From an uncultured Eubacteriales bacterium (lineage in GTDB: Bacteria > Bacillota > Clostridia > Peptostreptococcales > Anaerovoracaceae), in assembly GCA_902797405.1 (NCBI GenBank), contig CADBSP010000155.1:1-27616 (forward strand): 27,616 nt of DNA. The letters run 5' to 3'. The notes beneath the pieces were generated by a model. The model did not search any database, was not told the origin of the DNA, and saw only the letters and a list, made by a program, of their open reading frames with translations. Numbering within the stretch: the first letter of the stretch is position 1; every line of letters starts with the position of its first letter. Positions 1 through 8,719 of this stretch are shown here, one piece after another. The position numbers were made by a program, and so were the translations under genes.

Positions 1-756
1 GGAAGGGTTAGAATTACCGCCTTGGCATTTTTGCTCCTCGCACCTCTTTCCTTGCTAGTTATTTATCAAGGCTTCTGGAGAATTGCTGTTAACCTGACCG
101 AGAATGCCAGGCTAAAGGAAGAGAACGAGCTTATGGAGATGGAAACAAAGCGCTATGAAGAGCTTCGTTCATATATGAACAAAACCAGGTCTCTACGTCA
201 TGATTTCAGACAACATCTCCTGGTTATGGATGAATATGCAAAGAGTGGAGAGACCGAAAAACTGACAGACTATATAAATCAGTTTTCTGCATCTCTGGCA
301 GATCACAAGGGAACCTTCTCTGCCAATGCTGCTGTTGATGCTGTTGCCTCTCACTATGACCAGGTCGCCGATAATCAGAAAACAAAAATCAAATGGCTAC
401 TAGAGATTCCCGAGGCTCTTCCTATTCCTGAGTCTGATTATATTGCCATCTTCGGCAATTTGGTGGAAAACGCCCTTAATGCTGTTCATGATCTTCCGGA
501 AGAAAAAAGAAACATCCAGGTCACTGCCAGGATGCTTTCGGACGCCATGATGGGCTTAACTGTTAAGAATCATTATGAGGGCGTTATCAAAATGGGGAAA
601 AATGGTCTTCCCAAATCACGTCGCCCCGGTCACGGAATTGGTCTATATTCCGTTGAGGCTGCCGTTCGCAGATACAACGGTGCTCTGGATATTAATACCG
701 ATAATGGTGTGTTTACTGCCGGAGTCGTTCTATATCCCAACAGTAACTCTCTATAA
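1..756 (+). CDS. Sensor histidine kinase, GHKL (AgrC/NatK-like) C-terminal part, partial at left edge
   Basis: The reading frame is open from base 1, so the gene starts before the window; 251 codons and the stop are visible. A hydrophobic stretch (FLLLAPLSLLVIYQ) is probably the last membrane helix. It is followed by a charged, coiled-coil-like linker and an H-box of the HPK10 type, RHDFRQH, whose His would be autophosphorylated. A GHKL ATPase domain follows, with an N-box (NLVENALNAV) and a G-box (GHGIGLYSVEAAVRRY). Proteins of this type are membrane sensors that pass phosphate to a LytTR-type response regulator and often detect peptides. The ligand cannot be read here, and the partner regulator is not in the window. 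It converges on the aldo/keto reductase with a 4-bp gap and runs against the replication fork. A TTG at base 22 could in principle start a shorter protein, but no ribosome site supports it. Confidence 0.85.
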   Translation, partial: GRVRITALAFLLLAPLSLLVIYQGFWRIAVNLTENARLKEENELMEMETKRYEELRSYMNKTRSLRHDFRQHLLVMDEYAKSGETEKLTDYINQFSASLADHKGTFSANAAVDAVASHYDQVADNQKTKIKWLLEIPEALPIPESDYIAIFGNLVENALNAVHDLPEEKRNIQVTARMLSDAMMGLTVKNHYEGVIKMGKNGLPKSRRPGHGIGLYSVEAAVRRYNGALDINTDNGVFTAGVVLYPNSNSL

Positions 757-760
757 AAGT

Positions 761-1936
761 TTATTTTCCCATCATAAACCTACGTGCAACAGATGCTGCG
801 ATTTTATAATATATTGGTCTTAGGGCTTTATCGGCATTCTTTAATTCGTCGATTATTTTTATGTGTTGAGGACAATGACTCTCGCACTTACCGCATTTAA
901 CGCATTGCGATGGAAGCGCAGGTTCCTTTCTTAGACTCACTACCTGGAGGTATTCCCTTCTGCCTACGGATTTTCCTTCTGAATACATTTCGTTATAGCA
1001 TCTAAATGCTCCCGGGATATCTACGCCCTTAGGGCAAGGCATGCAGTATGCGCAGCCGGTGCATGGTACCTTGGTTGTTTTTTCAATAATGCTTTTAATA
1101 TCGGAAATGAGTGCATGATCGGATTCGGTAAACTCGCCTACTTCTGCAACGCTCGCTATCCTGCAGTTTTCCTCAACCATTGGTATGCTGTTCATTCCGG
1201 AGAGGACGCACGTAACTTCCGGCTGATCCCAAAGCCAGCGAAAAGCAAGCTCCGCAGGGCTCATTCCGCGATTTGCAATTTTGGCCTTTGCTTCCTTAGG
1301 AAGAAGGTCCACCAATTTTCCGCCTCTGAGAGGCTCCATAATTATAACGGGTATTCCTTTTTCCGCAGCTGCCTGAAGACCGATTCTTCCTGCCTGACTT
1401 ACTTCGTCCATATAGTTATACTGGATTTGACAAAAATCCCAGTCATAGGCTTCCAGAATTTTTAGAAACATGGAGGTATTCCCATGGAAGGAAAAACCGA
1501 TTTGTTTTATCTTTCCATCTTCCTTCCTGGCCTGAATCCAATCTTTTATGCCAAGGCTTACTAATTTGTTCCAGGACTCCAAATCCGTAAGCATGTGCAT
1601 AAGATAGTAGTCTACATAATCAGTCCTTAGTCTTTTTAGTTGCTCAGCAAAGTATTTATCTATTGACGATGAGTTTTTAATCAGATATTGGGGGAGTTTA
1701 GTCGCAATCTTTATTTCTTTTCTGATTCCGTTTCTTTCCAGTATTTCACCCAGGCATGCTTCGCTTCCAGGATAAATATAGGCAGTGTCGTAATAATTGA
1801 CGCCACTTCTATAGGCGCTCATTATTTCTTCCTCTGCCTTCTTTACATCGATACCGGCTCCCTGACGCGTGAACCTCATACAGCCGTATCCAAGTATGGA
1901 GATTTCTTCTCCTTTTCTATCTTTTCTATATTTCAT
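761..1936 (-). CDS. Aldo/keto reductase with C-terminal 4Fe-4S ferredoxin-like domain
   Basis: A 391-residue protein of the predicted-oxidoreductase group that joins an aldo/keto reductase barrel to an iron-sulfur domain. The barrel begins with ISILGYGCMRF and carries the family tetrad: D50 and Y55 in YYDTAYIYPG, K80 in IATKLP, and H114 in YYLMHM. The C-terminal third holds two cysteine clusters, CTGCAYCMPCP and CVKCGKCESHCP, which would bind one or two 4Fe-4S clusters. The substrate is unknown; members are cytosolic NAD(P)H- or ferredoxin-linked reductases common in anaerobes. It is the last gene of the minus-strand run and begins 38 bp after proC. The ribosome site before ATG 1936 is weak. 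No terminator was found between it and the convergent kinase gene. Confidence 0.9.
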   Translation of the reverse strand: MKYRKDRKGEEISILGYGCMRFTRQGAGIDVKKAEEEIMSAYRSGVNYYDTAYIYPGSEACLGEILERNGIRKEIKIATKLPQYLIKNSSSIDKYFAEQLKRLRTDYVDYYLMHMLTDLESWNKLVSLGIKDWIQARKEDGKIKQIGFSFHGNTSMFLKILEAYDWDFCQIQYNYMDEVSQAGRIGLQAAAEKGIPVIIMEPLRGGKLVDLLPKEAKAKIANRGMSPAELAFRWLWDQPEVTCVLSGMNSIPMVEENCRIASVAEVGEFTESDHALISDIKSIIEKTTKVPCTGCAYCMPCPKGVDIPGAFRCYNEMYSEGKSVGRREYLQVVSLRKEPALPSQCVKCGKCESHCPQHIKIIDELKNADKALRPIYYKIAASVARRFMMGK

Positions 1937-1974
1937 GGAGATAGCATTTTCTTTCTTTGTTTATTTATGAATAA

Positions 1975-2754
1975 CTATTTCTGACTTTCAATAGCATCAA
2001 TAGCAAGACCGACTATGTCATGAAAGTTAGCTTCCCTTAGCGCGGTTACGCCTTTTATTGTCACTCCGCCCGGTGTCGCAACTTCTGTCACCATATGTCC
2101 CGGGTCTTTTTCCATCTCTATCTGAAGTCTCCCCGTTCCTGCAACCATTTGAGATACTATGCGGTATGCGGTTTCTCTATCAAGCCCGTACTTTGCTCCC
2201 GCATCTCCCAGGGCTTCTATGAACATTGCAGCAAAGGCAGGTCCGCAGCTACTTACCTCACCTGCCAGCCACATTTTGTCTGATGTTAGTAATTCTATTT
2301 CCCCTATTTTCTTAAGGAGTCCCTTAACCAGTTCAAACTCAGGATCTGAAAGGTTGTGTTTTGATTCTATTATGGTTATTCCCTGACATACTTCACAGGG
2401 AGTGTTGGGAATAATTGAAATATGCTTTATTCCGCTTCCCTCGAATATTTCTTCGTATTTATCAAAGTCCAAACCAAATGCGACAGATATTAAGATGCAT
2501 CCTCGAAGATCGTTCCTAATTGGTTTTATAACCTCTTCCACCTGGTTCGGCTTAACGCACACAAAAACGATTCCTACTTCCTGGGCAACCTCTGTCGCTG
2601 TTTTGCAGACGTGGATTCCCGAGGCTCTCTCCTTTAGCTTTTCGTAATCGGAGGCGCAGGCATATACCTCTCTGGGTTCAACAAAGTTTGCGTTTACTAA
2701 CCCATTAAAAATAGCGGTGGCCATATGCCCAAAACCTATGAATCCGATTTTCAT
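1975..2754 (-). CDS. proC: Pyrroline-5-carboxylate reductase
   Basis: A 259-residue protein that catalyses the last step of proline synthesis: NAD(P)H-dependent reduction of 1-pyrroline-5-carboxylate in the cytosol. The N-terminus has the Rossmann dinucleotide motif GFIGFGHMATAI. The middle has PNTPCEVCQG, equivalent to the family's MPNTP motif. The C-terminal dimerisation domain has SSCGPAFAAMFIEAL and ATPGGVTIKGV, equivalent to the ProC signature. Length is typical. ATG 2754 is preceded by a good ribosome site (GAGGGAG). It lies 17 bp after the sigma factor gene on the same strand, so it is probably cotranscribed with the gyrase-sigma group, although no metabolic link is obvious. Confidence 0.95.
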   Translation of the reverse strand: MKIGFIGFGHMATAIFNGLVNANFVEPREVYACASDYEKLKERASGIHVCKTATEVAQEVGIVFVCVKPNQVEEVIKPIRNDLRGCILISVAFGLDFDKYEEIFEGSGIKHISIIPNTPCEVCQGITIIESKHNLSDPEFELVKGLLKKIGEIELLTSDKMWLAGEVSSCGPAFAAMFIEALGDAGAKYGLDRETAYRIVSQMVAGTGRLQIEMEKDPGHMVTEVATPGGVTIKGVTALREANFHDIVGLAIDAIESQK

Positions 2755-2771
2755 GCTATACTCCCTCTTTC

Positions 2772-3512
2772 CTATTGTCCTCTTCTAAGCTCGTCCCTAA
2801 ACTTCTTAACCATGTTTTTTTCAGCCCTGGAAACGGTCATCTGTGAAACCCCCAGCTCTTCTGCTATAGCTGATTGGCTTTTATTGTTTAGAAATCGTTC
2901 TTTGAAAATATGTTTATATTGGTCATTGAAAGTCGCCATAACCTTTTCAATTATTTCACCCAGTTCGATTCTGTCGTATCCAACTTCATCGAAACCAGTG
3001 TATTTTTCCAGATACGCGCTCTCTCCGTCTTCTCCGGCATCCTCAAAGGTTCTGTCCAGAGAATAGGTACCATAAGCCTGGGCACTGTCCAGTGCCTCTA
3101 TTATTTGATCCTCCGGAAGTCCCGTCGCCTCCGCAAGTTCGGGAATTGTGGGCTGTCTCTGGAGATCTGCCGCCAGGCTTTCCTTTGTTTCCTGAACCTT
3201 GGCAGCAATCTCCTTTAACCTTCTTGGAACTTTCAGAGACCATTGTTTGTCCCTGAAGTATTTTTTTATTTCACCTAATATGGTGGGCGTTGCAAATGTG
3301 CTGAATTCGAAGCCTTTATCAGGATCGAATCGCTCTACCGCCTGAACCAAAGCCAATGCGCCTACCTGATATAGGTCATCGTATTCCACTCCCTTACCCA
3401 AGTATTTTCGGATAAGGATGTCCACCATATAGAGGTATTTCTCTACGATTTCGTTTCGCTTTTCTACCGAGGGATCTTTCTTATATTCTTGAAATAAATC
3501 CCTATCCATCAT
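2772..3512 (-). CDS. sigB: RNA polymerase sigma factor, SigB/SigF/SigG family
   Basis: A 246-residue alternative sigma-70 factor. Region 2 is clear at about residues 42-98 (DDLYQVGALALVQAVERFDP, then FSTFATPTILGEIKKYFRDK and WSLKVPRRLKE). Region 3 follows, and region 4 ends with a helix-turn-helix, SAIAEELGVSQMTVSRAEKN. The FRDKxWSxxVPRR block is typical of the SigB/SigF/SigG group. The start ATG overlaps the stop of the anti-sigma gene (ATGA), the same coupling seen in rsbW-sigB and spoIIAB-sigF operons. The neighbouring anti-sigma protein looks more like RsbW than SpoIIAB, so a stress-response SigB role is favoured over sporulation SigF; this is inference. No anti-anti-sigma gene lies nearby. 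Confidence 0.88.
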   Translation of the reverse strand: MMDRDLFQEYKKDPSVEKRNEIVEKYLYMVDILIRKYLGKGVEYDDLYQVGALALVQAVERFDPDKGFEFSTFATPTILGEIKKYFRDKQWSLKVPRRLKEIAAKVQETKESLAADLQRQPTIPELAEATGLPEDQIIEALDSAQAYGTYSLDRTFEDAGEDGESAYLEKYTGFDEVGYDRIELGEIIEKVMATFNDQYKHIFKERFLNNKSQSAIAEELGVSQMTVSRAEKNMVKKFRDELRRGQ

Positions 3513-3907
3513 ATGCTCTTTACCATTTCAATGTACTTATGGCCTGATTCGTCTTTCCCTATACTGACTTGATTCATTAGTGAGTGAAGAAGAATCATTC
3601 CCAGATCCCCCTCCTGTGGGCAGTTTTGGCATTGCTGACTCATTTTTTCCAAAGTATGCTTATCGCAACCATCTATTACTTTTACGCTAAACGAGCCTTG
3701 ACCGACGGTGTACTCAATTTCATACCTTTCGCTATAGCCTTCGTTTCCGTGGCATGAAATATTCTTACACGCTTCTACTACTGCTATTTTTATGTCCTCT
3801 GCCTGCTCCACATCAAAGCCCGCCTGCGCAGCTATAGAGCTGGTGGCGAGCCTTATCATGGTCATATATTCCGGTTTACCCGGGATGGTGAATTTTAGGT
3901 TGTCCAT
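3509..3907 (-). CDS. rsbW: Anti-sigma factor, RsbW-like GHKL serine kinase
   Basis: A 132-residue protein that in this family binds the sigma factor and phosphorylates an anti-anti-sigma partner. The N-terminal PEYMTMIRLATSSIAAQAGF resembles RsbW closely. The N-box is IKIAVVEACKNI (E45 and N49 as catalytic/metal residues). The G1 region is VIDG, and the ATP lid and G2 are EGDLGMILLHSLM. ATG 3907 is chosen because GGAGG lies 5 bases before it. A TTG four codons upstream has no ribosome site and would itself contain the GGAGG. Odd: five cysteines (47, 52, 81, 93, 96), including a CxxC in the lid, which is also shorter than in B. subtilis RsbW. It starts 18 bp after gyrA and overlaps the sigma gene by 4 bp. 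Confidence 0.85.
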   Translation of the reverse strand: MDNLKFTIPGKPEYMTMIRLATSSIAAQAGFDVEQAEDIKIAVVEACKNISCHGNEGYSERYEIEYTVGQGSFSVKVIDGCDKHTLEKMSQQCQNCPQEGDLGMILLHSLMNQVSIGKDESGHKYIEMVKSI

Positions 3908-3925
3908 TTTTTCCTCCAATATGGA

Positions 3926-6445
3926 TTAGATTTTTAATTGTTCTCCTTTTTCACCGGATGCAGAATCAGCGCTTTCTTCCAAGTCTTCTTCGCCTTCTTT
4001 TATGGCCTTTGCCATTGCGACTATCTTAGTTTCGCCCTCTGCCTTCATTATCTTTACGCCCTGTGTTGCACGACCTAAAACTGAAACTTCCTTGGCCCTA
4101 ATTCTGATGATTATTCCATCTGAATTAATAAGAAATACTTCATCGTTTTCGTCTACGACCATAGCACCAATCAGGTTTCCTGTCTTCTTGAATTTGGCTT
4201 TGTCATAGGTCAGAAGTCCCTTTCCTCCACGGGCCTGAATCTTATAGTCTTCAACAGGGGTACGTTTTCCGTAGCCGTTCTCAGTTACAACCAGGAGCTG
4301 CTGCTTAGGTTCAACCAGTTCCATAGCTACAACTTCATCATCTTTTTCAAGTTTAATCGCCCTCACTCCTCCGGCGATTCTTCCCATAGGTCTTACATCC
4401 TTCTCTGAGAAGCTGATGCATTTTCCTTTCTTTGTTACGATGATGATATTGTTTTCTCCAGTGCTTTCTTTGATGCCGATAAGCTCATCGTCGTCCTTTA
4501 GGTTAATTGCGATTAACCCTGTAGAACGCTTGGTATCGAACTCATCCATAGATGTCTTCTTTATGTGTCCATGCTTGGTTACGGCTATCAAGTATCTTTC
4601 AGGTGAGAAATCCTTTACAGGAATTACTGCCGTGATTCTCTCTCTCTGGAGCATATTGAGGAAGTTTATTGCAGGTGTTCCTCGGGCTGTTCTGCTGGCT
4701 TCCGGAACTTCGTAAGCCTTTAATTTATGGGCTTTTCCGGTGTTGGTGAAGAACATCAGATAATCGTGAGTGGAGGTCATTACCAGATCTTTTACAAAGT
4801 CATTTTCTCTGGTTGTGATTCCGGTGATTCCCTTTCCTCCACGCTTCTGCGCCTTATACGTATCTGCCGGTACTCTCTTTATATACCCCAGATGTGTTAG
4901 GGTTATAGCTACTTTCTCTTCTTCTACCAGATCTTCCTCATCCAATTCGCCTTCATCTCTAACGATCTTGGTGCGACGTTTATCACCATATTTCTTTTTG
5001 ACTTCCAGGAGTTCATCCTTTATTACTCCCATGAGAAGCTTTTCATCACTAAGGATTGATTTGTAATAGGTGATTTTCTTCATGAGTTCATCGTACTCAG
5101 CGTCGATCTTCTCACGTTCCAAGCCTTGGAGCCTTCTTAACTGCATTTCCAAAATGGCTTGGGCCTGAATCTCCGATAGTCCGAACTTCGCCATCAATCT
5201 TTCCTTGGCGTCGTTATATGACTCCCTGATTGTCTTTATTACTTCATCGATATTGTCGAGGGCTATACGCAATCCTTCCAATATGTGGGCTCTGGCTTCT
5301 GCCTTATTTAAATCATACTGGGTGCGTCTGGTTACAACATCCCTTTGATGTTTCAGGTATTCAACCAAAAAGTCCTTTAATGTGAGGAGCTTAGGCTGTC
5401 CGTCAACCAATGCAAGCATAATCATGCTGACGGAATCCTGGAGCTGTGTATGTTTATAGAATCTGTTTAGGGTAATCTGCGGATTGGCATCTCTTTTAAG
5501 TTCGATTACTATTCTGATGCCTTCTCTATTTGATTCGTCTCTAATTGCGGAAACGCCGTCAACCTTCTTTTCCTTTACGAGCTCGGCCATCTTTTCTATG
5601 AGACGTGCCTTGTTTACCATGTATGGGATTTCGGTTATTACGATTTGAGTCTTTCCGCCCTTTGTTTCTTCGATTTCGCAAACCGAACGAACCTTCACCT
5701 TGCCCTGACCTGTTTTATAGGCATCCTTCATGCCTGATTTTCCGAGGATCTGTGCTCCTGTCGGGAAATCAGGGCCTTTGACAATTTTCATGAGATCTTC
5801 AACGGTGCTTTCAGGTTCGTCTATAAGCTGGACTGTTGCATCTATAACTTCGCTTAGGTTATGAGGTGGAATGGATGTTGCCATACCAACTGCAATTCCG
5901 TTTGATCCATTTACCAAAAGCTGTGGAAAGCGAGCAGGAAGGACTACCGGTTCCTGTTCTTCTCCATCGAAGTTATCTCTAAAGTCCACCGTGTCCTTGT
6001 CAATGTCTCTAAGCATCTCCAAGGCAAATGGTGACATTCTGGCTTCTGTATATCTCTGTGCTGCAGCCCCGTCTCCATCTATTGATCCGAAGTTTCCATG
6101 GCCGTCAACCAGCATATATCTCATGGAGAAGTCCTGAGCCATTCTTACCATTGCATCGTAAATAGACGAGTCACCATGTGGATGGTATTTACCCATTACT
6201 TCACCCACGATACGTGCGGATTTCTTATGGGGTTTATCCGGTGTAACACCCAGATTTCCCATACCATAGAGAATTCTTCTATGTACAGGCTTAAGTCCGT
6301 CTCTTACATCCGGAAGGGCACGTCCTACGATTACGCTCATAGCGTAGTCGATATATGACTGCTTCATTTCGTTATATATTTCGTTTTGTTCTAATTTTGT
6401 GTCTTCAATTAGGTTCTTACCTAGGTTTTTATCCTTATCTGCCAT
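3926..6445 (-). CDS. gyrA: DNA gyrase subunit A
   Basis: An 839-residue subunit of the A2B2 enzyme that introduces negative supercoils. The N-terminal breakage-reunion domain has the catalytic tyrosine Y132 in AAAQRYTEARM. The quinolone-determining region reads GDSSIYD at 91-97, so the positions equal to E. coli Ser83 and Asp87 are Ser93 and Asp97, the sensitive-type residues. A coiled-coil tower follows. The C-terminal beta-pinwheel carries the GyrA box QKRGGKG, which separates gyrase from topoisomerase IV. The tail is acidic. ATG 6445 has a strong ribosome site (AAAGGAGGGG). It starts 16 bp after gyrB and is followed without a terminator by rsbW-sigB. Confidence 0.98.
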   Translation of the reverse strand: MADKDKNLGKNLIEDTKLEQNEIYNEMKQSYIDYAMSVIVGRALPDVRDGLKPVHRRILYGMGNLGVTPDKPHKKSARIVGEVMGKYHPHGDSSIYDAMVRMAQDFSMRYMLVDGHGNFGSIDGDGAAAQRYTEARMSPFALEMLRDIDKDTVDFRDNFDGEEQEPVVLPARFPQLLVNGSNGIAVGMATSIPPHNLSEVIDATVQLIDEPESTVEDLMKIVKGPDFPTGAQILGKSGMKDAYKTGQGKVKVRSVCEIEETKGGKTQIVITEIPYMVNKARLIEKMAELVKEKKVDGVSAIRDESNREGIRIVIELKRDANPQITLNRFYKHTQLQDSVSMIMLALVDGQPKLLTLKDFLVEYLKHQRDVVTRRTQYDLNKAEARAHILEGLRIALDNIDEVIKTIRESYNDAKERLMAKFGLSEIQAQAILEMQLRRLQGLEREKIDAEYDELMKKITYYKSILSDEKLLMGVIKDELLEVKKKYGDKRRTKIVRDEGELDEEDLVEEEKVAITLTHLGYIKRVPADTYKAQKRGGKGITGITTRENDFVKDLVMTSTHDYLMFFTNTGKAHKLKAYEVPEASRTARGTPAINFLNMLQRERITAVIPVKDFSPERYLIAVTKHGHIKKTSMDEFDTKRSTGLIAINLKDDDELIGIKESTGENNIIIVTKKGKCISFSEKDVRPMGRIAGGVRAIKLEKDDEVVAMELVEPKQQLLVVTENGYGKRTPVEDYKIQARGGKGLLTYDKAKFKKTGNLIGAMVVDENDEVFLINSDGIIIRIRAKEVSVLGRATQGVKIMKAEGETKIVAMAKAIKEGEEDLEESADSASGEKGEQLKI

Positions 6446-6461
6446 TTCTGCCCCTCCTTTC

Positions 6462-8390
6462 TTAGATGTCTATTTCCGCACTTAGTGCATTCTCTTCAAT
6501 AAAGGCTTTACGAGGTGGAACCTTATCGCCCATCAAAATCGTGAAAATCTCATCAGCCTTTGCTGCATCGTCTATTGTAATTTGTACTAATGTCCTATTG
6601 TTATAGTCCATAGTGGTTTCCCAAAGCTGGTGGAAATCCATTTCTCCCAGACCTTTGTATCTCTGTATATCAGCCTTGGTTTTCTTTTCGCTTAGCTTTT
6701 CCATCAGCTTATCCTGTTCCTGTTCGGAATAGGTATAATAGACATCCTTACCCTGTTTGGTCATGAATAGAGGCGGCTTGGCTGCATAGATATAACCACC
6801 TTCAATAAGTGGTGTCATATGACGGTAGAAGAATGTTAGAAGGAGGGTTCTGATATGAGCTCCGTCTACGTCAGCATCCGTCATTATTATTATCTTATGA
6901 TATCTTAGTTTGCTCTCATCGAATTCATTTCCGATTCCGCAACCAAATGCGGTGATCATATTTTTGATTTCCTCGGAATTCAGAATCTTATCGAGCCTTG
7001 CTTTTTCAACGTTTAGAATCTTACCCCTTAAAGGAAGTACCGCCTGACGTATTCTGTCTCTTCCCTGCTTGGCGGATCCACCTGCGGAGTCACCCTCTAC
7101 GATGAATATTTCGGAAAGCTTAGGATCCTTCTCTGAACAGTCAGCTAATTTTCCAGGTAGTGAATTACTTCCTAAAACATCGGTCTTTCTAACTGTTTCC
7201 CTGGCCTTACGAGCTGCTTCCCTAGCTCTGGATGCCTGGAGACACTTATCTATAATGGCCTTTGCTTCCTTTGGATGCTCTTCCAGATATGCTGTTAGAT
7301 TATCGTTTGTTGCAGTTTCAACAAAGCCTCTAACCTCTGAAGTTCCAAGCTTTATCTTTGTCTGTGATTCAAACTGAGGTCTCTCCAGCTTAACGGATAC
7401 TATTCCGGTTAGTCCTTCTCTTACGTCGTCACCTGTTAAGGCCGCATCCTTTTCCTTTAGGAATTTATTCTTTCTGGCATAATCATTAATACAGCGTGTT
7501 ATTGCTGATCTAAAACCTGCCAGGTGTGTACCGCCTTCAATGGTATTGATATTGTTTGCATATGTAAGCACCAGTTCGCTATAAGCATCCGTATACTGCA
7601 TAGCAACTTCAACTTCCATATTGTTTTTCTTTGATACTTCAAAGTGGATTACATCCTTATGAAGTGGTTCCTTATTTTTATTTAGGAACTCAACATATTC
7701 CTTAAGGCCACCCTCAAAGTAGAATGTTTCCTTTTTCTTCTTTCCTTCACGCTCATCAGAAACGGTTATTTTTAGTCCTTTATTAAGGAATGCCATTTCC
7801 CTGAACCTCTGCATCAAGGTTCCATAATCGAAATTGGTGTCTTCAAAGATTTCTTTATCAGGCCAAAAGGTCGATTTTGTTCCTGTACCCTTTGCAGAAT
7901 CAACAATTTCAAGGGGTGTTTGTGATTCACCTCTTATATATTCCTGGCGATATAGGTTTCCGTTTCTTTTTACCTCTACCACCATTCTCTCTGATAATGC
8001 ATTTACAACGGATGCGCCTACACCGTGGAGACCACCTGATACCTTGTATCCACCGCCACCGAATTTACCACCGGCGTTAAGCTTAGTGTGAATTATTTCA
8101 ACACCGGACATGCCGTATTCCTCGTTTATATCTACCGGCATACCACGTCCATTATCTTCGACTGTAATTGAACCGTCAGCATTAATAATGACAGTAATCT
8201 TATCGCAAAAACCTGCCAATGCTTCGTCAACACTGTTGTCTACTACTTCATAAACCAAGTGATGAAGTCCGCTGGGACCGGTTGATCCGATATACATACC
8301 GGGACTTTTTCTTACCGGTTCCAAACCCTCCAAAACTTGGAGCTGCGCAGTAGTATATTGACTTCCTGCGTTTTGTTTATCTGCGCTCAT
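6462..8390 (-). CDS. gyrB: DNA gyrase subunit B
   Basis: A 642-residue ATPase subunit of gyrase. The N-terminal GHKL ATPase domain shows VYEVVDNSVDEALAG, VEDNGRGMPV and SGGLHGVGASVVNALS. The TOPRIM domain shows EIFIVEGDSAGGSAKQGRDR, PLRGKILNVEKA and TDADVDGAHIRTLLL, with the metal-binding Glu and Asp-x-Asp residues present. The C-terminus has the gyrase-type QRYKGLGEM and GDKVPPRKAFIEE blocks. Length is typical for a Firmicutes GyrB. ATG 8390 is preceded by AAAGGAAAG. It is first in a minus-strand run with gyrA, rsbW, sigB, proC and the reductase, behind its own likely promoter at 8627-8655 and a leader of roughly 230 nt. Confidence 0.98.
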   Translation of the reverse strand: MSADKQNAGSQYTTAQLQVLEGLEPVRKSPGMYIGSTGPSGLHHLVYEVVDNSVDEALAGFCDKITVIINADGSITVEDNGRGMPVDINEEYGMSGVEIIHTKLNAGGKFGGGGYKVSGGLHGVGASVVNALSERMVVEVKRNGNLYRQEYIRGESQTPLEIVDSAKGTGTKSTFWPDKEIFEDTNFDYGTLMQRFREMAFLNKGLKITVSDEREGKKKKETFYFEGGLKEYVEFLNKNKEPLHKDVIHFEVSKKNNMEVEVAMQYTDAYSELVLTYANNINTIEGGTHLAGFRSAITRCINDYARKNKFLKEKDAALTGDDVREGLTGIVSVKLERPQFESQTKIKLGTSEVRGFVETATNDNLTAYLEEHPKEAKAIIDKCLQASRAREAARKARETVRKTDVLGSNSLPGKLADCSEKDPKLSEIFIVEGDSAGGSAKQGRDRIRQAVLPLRGKILNVEKARLDKILNSEEIKNMITAFGCGIGNEFDESKLRYHKIIIMTDADVDGAHIRTLLLTFFYRHMTPLIEGGYIYAAKPPLFMTKQGKDVYYTYSEQEQDKLMEKLSEKKTKADIQRYKGLGEMDFHQLWETTMDYNNRTLVQITIDDAAKADEIFTILMGDKVPPRKAFIEENALSAEIDI

Positions 8391-8496
8391 TTTAACCCCG
8401 CTTTCCTTTTGTTATTATATTTCTTTAATTATTACCATTATTTATATTTATTTGTTCGATGATTCGTTAATGCTTTTATTTCAAGTCATAAATAAA

Positions 8497-8541
8497 AATA
8501 TAACTTCTCTGTAAACAAAAAAATACTTTGAAAGTTATATT
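8497..8541 (-). promoter_or_regulatory. Inverted repeat in gyrB leader
   Basis: The 10-bp arms at 8497-8506 and 8532-8541 (AATATAACTT / AAGTTATATT) are perfectly complementary and 25 bp apart. The repeat lies between the predicted gyrB promoter and gyrB, so it would be transcribed. It could be a leader hairpin or a protein-binding palindrome. Function unknown. Confidence 0.4.
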
Positions 8542-8626
8542 ATTTTTTGGAAAATTACCACAAACATTCCTTTTTTGTTGATATTTCAATACTCCCAAGA
8601 TGTTGTGATACTTCATCTACCCAATT

Positions 8627-8655
8627 ATTATACATTAAATTTCGTTTTTTAGCAA
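8627..8655 (-). promoter_or_regulatory. Predicted sigma-A promoter for gyrB
   Basis: On the minus strand a -35 box TTGCTA (8650-8655) and a perfect -10 box TATAAT (8627-8632) are separated by exactly 17 bp. The start would be near 8620, giving a leader of about 230 nt. It is the best promoter match in the gap and faces gyrB. Confidence 0.65.
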
Positions 8656-8692
8656 GTTTTTTTGATTTTTTATATAATTATCAAAAATTAAT

Positions 8693-8719
8693 AAAAAATC
8701 GCTCTATGGCGATTTTTTT
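8693..8719 (-). terminator. Rho-independent terminator after recF
   Basis: A perfect 10-bp stem (AAAAAATCGC / GCGATTTTTT) with a 6-base loop lies 43 bp after the recF stop. It has an A-run on one side and a T-run on the other, so it could act in both directions. It separates the dnaA-dnaN-recF group from gyrB. Confidence 0.85.

Noticed and set aside
3908..3919. TTG start adding four residues to the anti-sigma factor
   Set aside because: The GGAGG ribosome site lies inside this extension and is placed correctly for ATG 3907.
3926..6445. Quinolone-resistance substitution in gyrA
   Set aside because: The key positions are Ser93 and Asp97, the sensitive-type residues.
8391..8626. A riboswitch or T-box in the gyrB leader
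   Set aside because: I found only one simple inverted repeat and no recognisable conserved riboswitch or T-box motif.
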